NCBI GenBank assembly: GCA_964655355.1
Contig: CAZZMD010000008.1
Span: forward strand, 1-64,000
Direction of reading: 5' to 3'
Source: CALGDE01 sp964655355
GTDB lineage: Bacteria; Cyanobacteriota; Cyanobacteriia; CACIAM-69d
DNA length: 64,000 bases
The notes beneath the pieces were generated by a model that saw only the letters and a list, made by a program, of their open reading frames with translations, was not told the origin of the DNA and ran no database searches. Positions within the stretch are counted from its first letter, which is position 1. Each line of letters begins with the position of its first letter. The position numbers and the translations under genes were made by a program. Shown in pieces: positions 52,712 to 60,021 of this stretch.

Positions 52712-53722
52712 GGCGTTGGCTAGGGCGATCGCGTCAAAGGGCGATCGCTCGGCGCCATAGATTTTGCCGGAGGGTAGTCGTCCTGTCCTTAGGTCGATGC
52801 CGTCGAGTTGGGCGCGATCGAGGTTGGCGTTGGTGAGGTCGCAGCCTAGGGCGTAGGCATGGCTTAGGTTGGCGCTGCTTAAGTTGGCGTTTCGTAAGTT
52901 GGTTTTGATGAGGTGCGATCGCGATAGGTTGGCTCGCGATAGGTTGGATCCCTGCAAATTTATGCCGCTGAGATCTAATGTGCTGAGGTCTGCGGAGGAT
53001 AGATCGGCGCGATCGCCTAGCCAAATCATGCCTTTTTCCTGTGCTGCAAATTTATTGGGGAGTTGGGTGCGATCGTCGTAGATGGCTCCCGATAGTTGTG
53101 CGTCTTCTAGACTGGCGTGGCTTATGTTGCTGCCCCTTAGGTCGGCTCGTATTAATAGGGCTTGATCGAAATTGGCTTGGCTGAGGTCTAGATATCGCAA
53201 GTCGGCGCGGTTGAGGGTTAGGCCGGTCCATTGGGCGTGGGCATGGATGGGTTGGATGCCCAAGGTTTCAAACGTTAAACCGGCGGGCAGGTGGGTGGTG
53301 CGATCGCCCCGGCTGTGGTGCCAACAGATGCCGGCGATATCGGCTCCTCGAAAATCTGTCCCTCGCAAATCAGTTTGGGAGAGGTCGGCTCCTCGTAGGT
53401 CCGTGCCGCGGAGATCGAGCGATCGTAGGTCGGCTCCCCTTAAATAGGCTCCCCGGAGATCGGCTCCCACTAAGCTTGCTCCACAAAAACGGACACCCGC
53501 TAGATAGGCGGATGCCCAGTTGGAGCGGGGGGCGTGGCAGTAGCTAAAGTCTGCTCCCCGAAAATTTAGGCCGCTGAGTTGATGTTCCGTTAGATCCAAG
53601 CGTCGAAAGTACCATTCCCCCCGTTGCGATCGCGCTAATACCGCGTCTAGGGGGAGGGTGTCGTCATAGCCTCGCTCTATAAAAATGGTTTGCAGGGGGC
53701 GATCGCGCTGGGGTCGATCCAT
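52676..53722 (-). CDS. Pentapeptide-repeat protein
   Basis: A 348-residue protein with three blocks of A(D/N)LXX pentapeptides: about 46-120 (GADLRGAYLRGADLRSLDLR), about 160-200 (RADLRYLDLSQANFDQALL) and about 225-310 (SSADLSTLDLSGINLQGSNL). These form right-handed quadrilateral beta-helices. Cyanobacteria encode many such proteins, mostly of unknown function. A Trp/His-rich linker (CWHHSRGDRTTHL) separates the first two blocks. The 3' end overlaps cupB by 36 bases on the opposite strand. Confidence 0.9.
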   Translation of the reverse strand: MDRPQRDRPLQTIFIERGYDDTLPLDAVLARSQRGEWYFRRLDLTEHQLSGLNFRGADFSYCHAPRSNWASAYLAGVRFCGASLVGADLRGAYLRGADLRSLDLRGTDLRGADLSQTDLRGTDFRGADIAGICWHHSRGDRTTHLPAGLTFETLGIQPIHAHAQWTGLTLNRADLRYLDLSQANFDQALLIRADLRGSNISHASLEDAQLSGAIYDDRTQLPNKFAAQEKGMIWLGDRADLSSADLSTLDLSGINLQGSNLSRANLSRSHLIKTNLRNANLSSANLSHAYALGCDLTNANLDRAQLDGIDLRTGRLPSGKIYGAERSPFDAIALANALSIHDPNLRRR

Positions 53723-53750
53723 GGGGGCGTTCGGGAAATAATGCTCTGCC

Positions 53751-55076
53751 CTAGGATAAATCGACGGTGGTCAATGCTGAGCGTCCTTCTGCAAGACCGA
53801 ATTTAAAGTAGTGTTCGCCGGCGCTGGCGATGCCTCCTGAACGCACTGCGGCGAGGACATCGGGGTTGTTGGAGAGGTAGGCGCGGTCTTCGAAGAGGGG
53901 GGCGATGGGGCGACGTTCTAGGTGGCCGACGCTGACGTAGTGGTCGCCAATGCCTTGCTGCCCTGTGAGCAATAATCCTGCGATGTCGAGGTTGCTTTCC
54001 ACATAGAACGAGGCGTCGAAGGCGGCGTTGGGATCGCGTCCTTCGAATTGACCGCTTTCCGTGTAGTGGGTTAGGGGGTCGGGGACAATGCCATTGGCGA
54101 TCGCGGCGCTGACATCGGGGTTATTGGCGAGATAAAAGTCGGCGTCTAGTAGGTCGGCGAGGGTGAAGTTTGTGTCGCGATCGGTGTCCTCTGGAACGGT
54201 GAGTAGTTGACCGCCTGCGTCTAGTTCGTTGAGGCCGGTGACGTCATCCCCGGCGATCGTGATTTCATCCAGGTTGATGCTGGTGCTGCTTGCGCCGCTG
54301 TCGTCGGTGCTGGTGAAGGTGATGAAGTCTAGTCCCGTTTCGGTGGCGAAGTTGATGCCCAGATCAAAGCCGTTGGGGGTGTCGAAGTTGTCGGATTGTA
54401 GAATCTCGCCGGTGGCTGAGTTGTAGGTGAGGCGGAATTCGTCGGTGGCGGCAAAGGGGGGGGCGTAGGCGAAGTCCCCAATCAGGGTGCCGTTGGGATC
54501 GGTGATGAACAGTTCGGTAAAGGTGAGCTGGTCACGGGTGATGAGTTGTCCGTCGAGGGCTTCGGGATAGATTAGGCTGCCGTAGGCTTGATAGCCGCCC
54601 TCGCCGGTCCAGAAAAAGTCAGCGCTGGTGGTGCTGGGAAAGACTTCGACGGGACCTCTTGCGTCGATTTCGATTAGATCATCGTCAGAGCCGGGAACGG
54701 TGATTAAGTCTAGGTTGATCTCGACGGATGGGGGGGTGTTGGTTTCGTCGAAGAAGGTGATGAAGTCTAGGCCTGTTTCGGTGCTGAAGTTGATGCCTAG
54801 ATCTAGTCCGTCGGGCTCATCAAAGTTGCCGGTTTGAATTAGGGTTTGGGTGCTGGAGTCGAAGGTGAATAGAAATTCGTTGTCTGTGTCGAGGGGGAAG
54901 TCGTAGTCGAAGTACCCTACCAATAAGCTGTTGGGATCAAAGAAGGATAGCTTTAGGTCGCTTAGGTTATCGCGGGTGATGAGGCTGCCGTTGAGTTCGG
55001 AGTCGTAGGAAAATTCTCCGATCGCAAAGTAGCCGCGATCGCCTTGCCAAAAGAGATCAAAACTGGTGGTGCTCAT
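53751..55076 (-). CDS. Protein with duplicated unrecognised domain and NPDV-type C-terminal repeats
   Basis: 441 residues. Two homologous units (about 1-127 and 143-270) share FDLFWQGDRGY/ADFFWTGEGGY, LITRDxL, DPNSLLVGYF/DPNGTLIGDF, then the near-identical DLGINFSTETGLDFITF / DLGINFATETGLDFITF. A linker leads to three repeats of the form FYLANNPDVSAAI...HYxxSGQFEGRDP, matching the gene at the window start. No signal peptide is visible, so export by a type I or similar route is possible. Function unknown; a surface or calcium-related adhesive role is conceivable. Confidence 0.8.
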   Translation of the reverse strand: MSTTSFDLFWQGDRGYFAIGEFSYDSELNGSLITRDNLSDLKLSFFDPNSLLVGYFDYDFPLDTDNEFLFTFDSSTQTLIQTGNFDEPDGLDLGINFSTETGLDFITFFDETNTPPSVEINLDLITVPGSDDDLIEIDARGPVEVFPSTTSADFFWTGEGGYQAYGSLIYPEALDGQLITRDQLTFTELFITDPNGTLIGDFAYAPPFAATDEFRLTYNSATGEILQSDNFDTPNGFDLGINFATETGLDFITFTSTDDSGASSTSINLDEITIAGDDVTGLNELDAGGQLLTVPEDTDRDTNFTLADLLDADFYLANNPDVSAAIANGIVPDPLTHYTESGQFEGRDPNAAFDASFYVESNLDIAGLLLTGQQGIGDHYVSVGHLERRPIAPLFEDRAYLSNNPDVLAAVRSGGIASAGEHYFKFGLAEGRSALTTVDLS

Positions 55077-55163
55077 AAATGCTAAAGCCCTTCTATAAGT
55101 CCTTTAGCCGTTTATAACCTACGGGTGCTGTCAAGACGGGCTGAGAAATAGGCTTGAAAACAT

Positions 55164-55205
55164 AAAAAAAGTCTTGGCCACGGTTTGAGGTGACCAAGAC
55201 TTTTC
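55164..55205. terminator. Bidirectional-type terminator hairpin
   Basis: AAAAGTCTTGG (55167-55177) pairs with CCAAGACTTTT (55194-55204), with an A-run on one side and T-run on the other. It lies about 60 bases beyond the DM13 gene stop (leftward), the transcript it most likely ends. Confidence 0.75.
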
Positions 55206-55265
55206 TGGTGAAAGCTAAGCCTTTTAGGATGACGCTAGCTTTGTGGATTGTTGACGGGCGGAGGG

Positions 55266-55793
55266 TTATTGCAGGGGGGCATACCCAAAGGTCACATCGA
55301 ATTCCTCACACCAGATGGCGACGCTCTGGTACTTCCCTAACTCGAAGTTCTCGGGGAGGGCGTAGCGATCGCTGCCTCGCACTTTCCGCAGTTTCGCTAG
55401 GCGGAAGTATTCGCCTTTGCCCTCAATCTTGGTGGGTACGGTGGATTCGCTATAAAAAATGATTTCTAGGGCGGGACCGGAGTCGGTTTTGAAGTCGCCG
55501 CTCAGCAGGAGATGGGGCTTGTCGCCGTCTTTGACGACGGTGACGGAGCCGGAGGTGGGATGGGCAACGTCGCGGAAGCTGCCTTGTCGATTTTTGGTGG
55601 CTGCTTTCAGTGCTGTTACGGCATTGCTCGCTTGGGATGCCTCGATGGGGGCGCTTTCAAGGGCGAGCGATCGATGTCCCAATCCGCCTACCAGGAGGGC
55701 TGAAGCGATACCCAGAGCTGCGAGGCGGCGAATGCTGCGGGTGGTCCCGGTAAGGCGGGTCGAGGAGACGGAAGCATTGGAATTAGAGTTCAT
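55266..55793 (-). CDS. DM13-domain exported protein
   Basis: 175 residues. After a Ser/Thr/Arg-rich N-terminus, the hydrophobic LAALGIASALLVGGLGHRSLA is a signal or anchor. Residues about 70-175 fit the DM13 domain: GSFRDVAHPTSGSVTVVKD, LLLSGDFKTDSGPALEIIFY, LRKVRGSDRYALP and a single Cys in VAIWCEEFDVTFGYAPLQ, the position conserved in the family. DM13 domains are suspected redox or electron-transfer modules. The probable location is periplasmic. Confidence 0.85.
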   Translation of the reverse strand: MNSNSNASVSSTRLTGTTRSIRRLAALGIASALLVGGLGHRSLALESAPIEASQASNAVTALKAATKNRQGSFRDVAHPTSGSVTVVKDGDKPHLLLSGDFKTDSGPALEIIFYSESTVPTKIEGKGEYFRLAKLRKVRGSDRYALPENFELGKYQSVAIWCEEFDVTFGYAPLQ

Positions 55794-56006
55794 TGTGTGT
55801 GAGGAATGTAGGGAATCTTTGGATTTTGGATCCGGTCGTAGGTCCGGTGGACTTAGATGACCGGTGGACTTAAATGAATCGTGGCAAATCCCTCTCCCTA
55901 TGAAGGGCGGGTTTCGCGGCCGGGATTCCCTATTGTCGATGGGGCGATCGCTGGGTTTCGCGCGCGTATATATGGATCTAATCTTGCGGCGGTTGGGGGG
56001 CTGGTT

Positions 56007-56390
56007 TTATTGCTGGTTTTGATGGCGCTGCTGGCGGTGCAGGTTTTGCCGTTGTTCCTGGTGCTGGAGGGTCTGGCGCTGTTGTTGTTGTTGGTTTTGC
56101 TGGCGATCGCGATCGCGGTGTTGCTGTTGCTGGGGCTGGAGGTTTTGGCGGGTTTGTTGTTGCTGCAGTAGTTGTTGTTGGTGCCGTTGTTGTTGGCGCA
56201 GTTGGCGATGTTGGGGGCTGCGTTGTTGTTGCTGCCGCTGCCGAAGGGTTGGACGGCTCGGGCTGAAGGGGCTTTGGGTTGGGTTGTACGGTCGTTGGGG
56301 ACGTTGGTGGGGATGCTGCGCGATCGCCGGGGGGATCAGGATTAGGACCCCCAGGATTAAGGGACTCAGGATTCGGAGGGGGAGCATGGC
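56007..56390 (-). CDS. Possible small exported Gln/Arg-rich protein
   Basis: From an internal ATG at 56390 the frame codes a convincing signal peptide (MLPLRILSPLILGVLILIPPAIA) followed by about 100 residues almost entirely of Gln, Arg, His, Leu and Asn. The low complexity comes from GTTGTTG-like repeats at the DNA level, so the frame may be incidental. The opposite strand is also open (55881-56171) as a Leu-rich product. A secreted Gln-rich protein is possible; no family is recognised. Confidence 0.35.
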   Translation of the reverse strand, partial: AMLPLRILSPLILGVLILIPPAIAQHPHQRPQRPYNPTQSPFSPSRPTLRQRQQQQRSPQHRQLRQQQRHQQQLLQQQQTRQNLQPQQQQHRDRDRQQNQQQQQRQTLQHQEQRQNLHRQQRHQNQQ

Positions 56391-56417
56391 TGGGTTGGGG
56401 GCTGGGTTGGTAGTTTC

Positions 56418-56475
56418 GGGGGCGCTGCCCCCGTGCCCCCGCTTAAGGGTCATTGACCCTTAAGAATCCCGTTTT
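56418..56475 (+). repeat. Double-hairpin dispersed repeat, copy B
   Basis: GGGGGCGCTGCCCCC, GTGCCCCC, then stem CTTAAGGGTC / GACCCTTAAG with loop ATT, and AATCCCGTTTT. It lies 25 bases beyond the end of the second HTH frame. Just downstream GGGATTCTT (56484-56492) can pair with AAGAATCCC, adding a third hairpin. Confidence 0.85.
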
Positions 56476-56499
56476 ATGGCTGGGGATTCTTCCTCAGGT

Positions 56500-56742
56500 T
56501 TAGTCCGGTGGCGGCAGGGGGCTTAGGATCAGCAGCGTCCATGAGGTTTGCGCGGACGGGGGCAGCGCCCGGATTAACGTAATTAGTTTTTTGCTGCCGA
56601 TGTCGGTGTGTCCGTTCCGGTAACGGCTGATGGTCGATTGCGGGATCCCGCTCCGCTGAGACAGGGTTTTGATCGGGATGTTGTAGTGCCGGATTACCTG
56701 GTCTAGGGCGGTGTGGGGTGCCGGCGGCTCAGTGGGTTTCCC
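56500..56742 (-). CDS. Second HTH domain, reachable by -1 frameshift from the upstream HTH gene
   Basis: This frame has no ATG, GTG or TTG before the domain, so it cannot start alone. Entered by a -1 shift at 56736 it codes a Lys/Pro linker, then LDQVIRHYNIPIKTLSQRSGIPQ and STISRYRNGHTDIG, a clear XRE-type helix-turn-helix, ending LLILSPLPPPD at the stop 56500-56502. It parallels the first domain residue by residue (KxLxxRxGxxxSxxSxxRN; LxxLIxALPxxA). The fused product would have 154 residues with two DNA-binding domains. Confidence 0.6.
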   Translation of the reverse strand, partial: GKPTEPPAPHTALDQVIRHYNIPIKTLSQRSGIPQSTISRYRNGHTDIGSKKLITLIRALPPSAQTSWTLLILSPLPPPD

Positions 56743-56963
56743 GGGCTCTTTACCCCCTCGACCGTTAGCGATAAAAAGTATTGCCGCGCGTCGTTCGGTA
56801 ACGCGTTGATTAATGCCAACAGGTTCTGGTCCGTCAGTTGCCGCTTCTTGTTTTTGAATTCTGAGGTTTGCGTTAGGCTCACGCCCGCGCGGATCGCGAT
56901 GTCTTTTACTTTCAGCCGATAGACCGAGATGGTCTGGTGGAAGGCGTCTCCGGCGTCGAGCAT
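56703..56963 (-). CDS. XRE-type helix-turn-helix regulator (Mu c-repressor position), zero-frame product
   Basis: 86 residues from ATG 56963, with TAGGAG about ten bases upstream. The helix-turn-helix is IAIRAGVSLTQTSEFKNKKRQ (residues about 22-42, in parts VKDIAIRAGVSLTQ and SEFKNKKRQL), followed by LLALINALPNDARQYFL. It is divergent from the transposase genes, the place of the Mu repressor, and separated from them by a palindromic operator candidate. The gene continues into a second HTH domain in the -1 frame; the short product may be one of two isoforms. Confidence 0.7.
   Translation of the reverse strand: MLDAGDAFHQTISVYRLKVKDIAIRAGVSLTQTSEFKNKKRQLTDQNLLALINALPNDARQYFLSLTVEGVKSPGNPLSRRHPTPP
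56736..56742 (-). promoter_or_regulatory. Candidate -1 ribosomal frameshift heptamer GGGAAAC
   Basis: Read leftward in the zero frame the bases are CC[G GGA AAC] CCA, exactly X XXY YYZ phasing for tandem -1 slippage to GGG AAA. The zero-frame stop is 31 bases further on. The class resembles the GGGAAAG site of phage lambda tail genes. No clear stimulatory stem was identified beyond GCCGGC. Confidence 0.55.
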
Positions 56964-57029
56964 GGCGGTTGCACTCCTATCTCCCGTTGATCCGAGTTTA
57001 GCATTTCACTTTTCACTTATTTTTTTGCC

Positions 57030-57060
57030 TTGACAGTGCTTTTGTTAAGTTTTAACTTAA
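57030..57060 (+). promoter_or_regulatory. Early promoter with palindromic operator candidate
   Basis: TTGACA (57030-57035) is followed by TTAAGTT-TT-AACTTAA (57045-57060), a perfect 7-2-7 inverted repeat lying where the -10 region would be. Binding by the adjacent HTH regulator would block transcription toward the transposase. Confidence 0.5.
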
Positions 57061-57423
57061 TAGTGTCGAGTTTAAGTTATTCGTTATTTAAATAGAGCTA
57101 TGTGAGGGAGATTCAGTTTTTAAGCAGTTTCCCTTTCTGGCTCTGGCTTCCCTGGGGTGTGAGATGGCCAGGGTGATTTGATTTTTTGGTTTCACTTTTT
57201 CGTGTTTTGTTTGATGCTTTATTCTTCTCTCTCACGTTTGCGGTTCCCGGATGAATGCTTATGTTTTTTCTGGATTGCTCATTTTTACGGCGAATTCTGA
57301 AATCTCATTCGGGGGGAGCCGGACGGATTGTCGTGATGTTTTTGATGCTTTTGCTATTTTTCTCCCGCGATCGCTCGACCTATGGCAGGGGGCTCGTCAG
57401 AACCGCGATCGCACGGCTGGTAA

Positions 57424-57480
57424 CGATGTCAGGGCTATGTCTGGGCGATCGCAGGGTCGATGTCAGGGCGCTATGTCAGG
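57424..57480. repeat. Imperfect direct repeats ATGTCAGGG...CTATGTC(A/T)GG
   Basis: Two similar units, CGATGTCAGGGCTATGTCTGG at about 57424-57444 (read in two parts) and GATGTCAGGGCG-CTATGTCAGG at 57459-57480, differ by a two-base spacer. They lie between the operator region and the transposase and might be transposase or regulator sites. Confidence 0.45.
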
Positions 57481-57535
57481 ATGCGTCGGTTCGAGGGGTC
57501 TGTTGGGTCGGCGTTGGGCTCCTGTTGGTACTTTT

Positions 57536-57591
57536 GGGGGCGCTGCCCCCATGCCCCCGCTTAAGGGTCAACGACCCTTAAGAATCCCGTT
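57536..57591 (+). repeat. Double-hairpin dispersed repeat, copy C
   Basis: GGGGGCGCTGCCCCC, ATGCCCCC, stem CTTAAGGGTC / GACCCTTAAG with loop AAC, then AATCCCGTT. It ends 26 bases before the transposase ATG. Confidence 0.85.
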
Positions 57592-57617
57592 GCAATTTGG
57601 TTCCTGATGGAGGGGTT

Positions 57618-59885
57618 ATGGATTTGTCTTCTATGTTTCTGGCGGTGCCGGAGGTCGCAACCGCGGTAGGCGTCCGCCGTCAGTCGGTTCATGAGTTGGC
57701 GCGCCATTGGTCGGGCGGCCGCAAGCGTCAAGGCGTAAAGGGTCTGGAGTTCCCCATCGCCGTGATGCCGTCCCGCTATCAACCGCCCTGTGTCGCCTTC
57801 TGGAAAAAAAAGGAGGCGGATCGCCTAGCCCAGTTGGCAGATGTCACGCAGGCGGAACAGGGAGAAGTGCTCTTTTTTGAGGGCGCTCCACAGATGCCGC
57901 GTCCAGCTCCAGGCATCGGGGAGCTTCGACTCGGGCGATCGCCGGGTTCTCAACGTCGGGCAGTGACGCTAAACGCCCGCCCGGTGCCGGTGGCGGATTG
58001 TCGTCTCGATTTGCTGCGCGCCATGACTGAGTTTGTGGAGGAGGCGATCGCGGAAGATCCATCCCTTAAAAAACGTCGCGCGGAAGATTTGTTTGAGGAA
58101 CGCTATAACGCCGGGGCGATCCAGCCTCGCCTCCCAGAAACGCGGGCGCTTTATCCAAAGGTGAGTCGGGCGTCGGTGAAGCGCTGGGAGAAGGGGCTTC
58201 GTGAGGGGGGGTATGCGGCGTTGCGGGATGGACGCGCGGGCGGCAGGGCGAAGAATCAACCCCGGACGATTGAGGGCGATCGCGAACTATTGGACTTCAT
58301 GACGGGCATGTTGGTGTTGCGTCCGTGGATCGGGAAGTCCCTGATGTGTGAGGCGATTCGGGCCCATTTTTCCGAGCGCGATCGCTTGCCGTCACCCTCG
58401 ACGGTGAATCGCTGGATGCACCGCACGCGGGCAAATATTGGGTTTGTTGCGGCGACAAATCCTGCCAAATTTAAAAATTCGTTTCGCGTTGCCTTTGGCT
58501 CCTATAGCGAGGGGATTAATCAGCCGAATGCCCTCTGGGAGTTGGATTCAACGCCGGCGGATGTGCTCCTAAAAGAAGGACGCTTCCATGTGTTGGGCTG
58601 TGTCGATGTGTTTTCTCGACGGGCAATGGTTGTGGTCAGCAAAACCAGTCGGGCGGTGGCGATCGCTCTCCTATTGCGTAAATGCCTGTTGGAGTGGGGG
58701 GTGCCGGCGGTGGTTAAGACCGATAACGGGAAAGATTTTGTCAGTTTGCATGTGACGCGGGTGTTGGCGGATTTGGGGGTGGAGCATCGGGTGTGTGTGC
58801 CGTTTCAGCCCTGGCAAAAGCCCCATATTGAGCGCTTTTTTCGGACGTTTAGCCATGGGGTGTTGGAGTTGTTGCCGGGGTTTGCTGGGCATAATGTCGC
58901 CGAACGGATGGCGATTCGCGATCGCGCGGAGTTTGGCGAGCGGTTGTTTAAGCGGGATTCCGTCGTTGAGTTGGGCGAGAAACTGTCGGCGGATGAGTTT
59001 CAGGGGTTTTGCGATCGCTGGGTGGAGGGGGTCTATTTGCATGAGCCGCACTGGGGGCTGGATGGGGTGTCCCCTTGGGTGAAGTGGTCCGCGTTTGACG
59101 GGCGGTTGCGCGTGATTTCTGATGTGCGGGCGTTGGATGTGTTGTTGGCGCCCACGTCGGGCAATGGGGTTCGGCGCGTCGGGAAGCAAGGGGTGCGCGT
59201 GGAGGGGGTGACGTTTGTGTCGCCGTTGTTGGTTGATCGCGTGGGCGAGCGGGTGCAGGTGCGGTTTGACCCGGCGGATTTGGGGGTCGTTTTTATTTTT
59301 GATTTGATGGGCGTTTTTGTTTGTGAGGCGGTCTGTCCAGAACGCTTGGGCATCTCTCGTGCGGAGGTCGCAGTGGAGGCGAACCGCCTACAGCGCGAAA
59401 AGGTGGGCAAGGAACGCCGGCAGTTTCGGGCGGCGGCGCGTAAGGTTAAGTCCGTCGATGTTGTCGCGGAGGTTTTAGACGGGCGATCGCGTCAGTCCGA
59501 TAAATTATTGGCTCTTCCGAGGGAGGCGATTGAGTTTGAGAGTCATGCGTTAACCCAGGCTGGGAGGGCTGCGATCGCTGGGGAAGCTGCCAAAAATAAT
59601 CCAAAAAATATTCCTCCCGAGATTCCCGAGAAAAAGGCTCCCCTGGGACTTGCTCCTGAAACGAAAGTCGGGGAGCGGGTGCGATCGCTTTGGTTGAACG
59701 GCAGGGAGTCAGAGATCTCTCACGAGGATCTCCACCTTGTTGAAAAATTTTGCTTTTCGGGCGATCGTCGCGCGGCGCTTCGGTTTCGTCTTGCTTTCTT
59801 TGGGCGCGATGAGTGCGATCAGTTCTTCCAGTGGTTGGTACCCGTTTTACGAGGGCTGCCTCCGGTGGATGTTGATGTGGGGTAG
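57618..59885 (+). CDS. Mu-type DDE transposase (MuA-like)
   Basis: 755 residues from ATG 57618 with GGAGG five bases upstream; TTG 57597 is an alternative. The N-terminal winged-helix-like Mu end/enhancer-binding domain is VPEVATAVGVRRQSVHELARHW. An inner HTH region follows at about 150-220. The RNase-H-fold core has Asp310 (ALWELDSTPADVL), Asp369 (VVKTDNGKDFV) and Glu405 (KPHIERFFRTFSHG). The beta-barrel region is VRFDPADLGVVFIFD. It cuts and joins element ends to target DNA by replicative or cut-and-paste transposition with the MuB-like ATPase. Confidence 0.93.
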   Translation: MDLSSMFLAVPEVATAVGVRRQSVHELARHWSGGRKRQGVKGLEFPIAVMPSRYQPPCVAFWKKKEADRLAQLADVTQAEQGEVLFFEGAPQMPRPAPGIGELRLGRSPGSQRRAVTLNARPVPVADCRLDLLRAMTEFVEEAIAEDPSLKKRRAEDLFEERYNAGAIQPRLPETRALYPKVSRASVKRWEKGLREGGYAALRDGRAGGRAKNQPRTIEGDRELLDFMTGMLVLRPWIGKSLMCEAIRAHFSERDRLPSPSTVNRWMHRTRANIGFVAATNPAKFKNSFRVAFGSYSEGINQPNALWELDSTPADVLLKEGRFHVLGCVDVFSRRAMVVVSKTSRAVAIALLLRKCLLEWGVPAVVKTDNGKDFVSLHVTRVLADLGVEHRVCVPFQPWQKPHIERFFRTFSHGVLELLPGFAGHNVAERMAIRDRAEFGERLFKRDSVVELGEKLSADEFQGFCDRWVEGVYLHEPHWGLDGVSPWVKWSAFDGRLRVISDVRALDVLLAPTSGNGVRRVGKQGVRVEGVTFVSPLLVDRVGERVQVRFDPADLGVVFIFDLMGVFVCEAVCPERLGISRAEVAVEANRLQREKVGKERRQFRAAARKVKSVDVVAEVLDGRSRQSDKLLALPREAIEFESHALTQAGRAAIAGEAAKNNPKNIPPEIPEKKAPLGLAPETKVGERVRSLWLNGRESEISHEDLHLVEKFCFSGDRRAALRFRLAFFGRDECDQFFQWLVPVLRGLPPVDVDVG

Positions 59886-59903
59886 CGGCGGTGTCTCTGC
59901 TCT

Positions 59904-59961
59904 GGGGGCGCTGCCCCCATGCCCCCGCTTAAGGGACACAGTCCCTTAAGAATCCCAGTTT
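59904..59961 (+). repeat. Double-hairpin dispersed repeat, copy D
   Basis: GGGGGCGCTGCCCCC, ATGCCCCC, stem CTTAAGGGAC / GTCCCTTAAG with loop ACA, then AATCCCAGTTT. It starts 19 bases after the transposase stop and could terminate or stabilise that transcript. The stem differs from copies B and C by a paired A-T/T-A exchange. Confidence 0.85.
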
Positions 59962-60021
59962 GGGAATCCCCGTTTTAGTTAGGGTGCTCTGTCGGTTTTT
60001 TGACCTTTCTGGAGTTCTAAA

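Larger units (their letters stand above)
56964..57617. promoter_or_regulatory. Control region between the HTH regulator and the transposase
   Basis: 654 bases, notably more AT-rich than its surroundings at 57000-57250. It contains TTGACA (57030-57035), the palindrome at 57045-57060, a further half-site TTTAAGTTA near 57071, paired ATGTCAGGG repeats at 57424-57480 and repeat copy C. Rightward open frames from 57251 and 57255 run into the repeat and have no recognisable product; a small Ner-like gene was looked for and not found. Confidence 0.6.

Noticed and set aside
55881..56171. Leu-rich rightward product antisense to the Gln-rich frame
   Set aside because: GTTGTTG-type repeats read as poly-Leu in one direction and poly-Gln in the other; the leftward frame has the better signal peptide and even that is uncertain.
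57251..57607. Two overlapping rightward frames before the transposase, considered as a Ner-like regulator
   Set aside because: No helix-turn-helix is visible, and their C-termini read through repeat copy C. The same repeat-derived peptide (GALPPCPRLR) appears in false frames at copies D and E.
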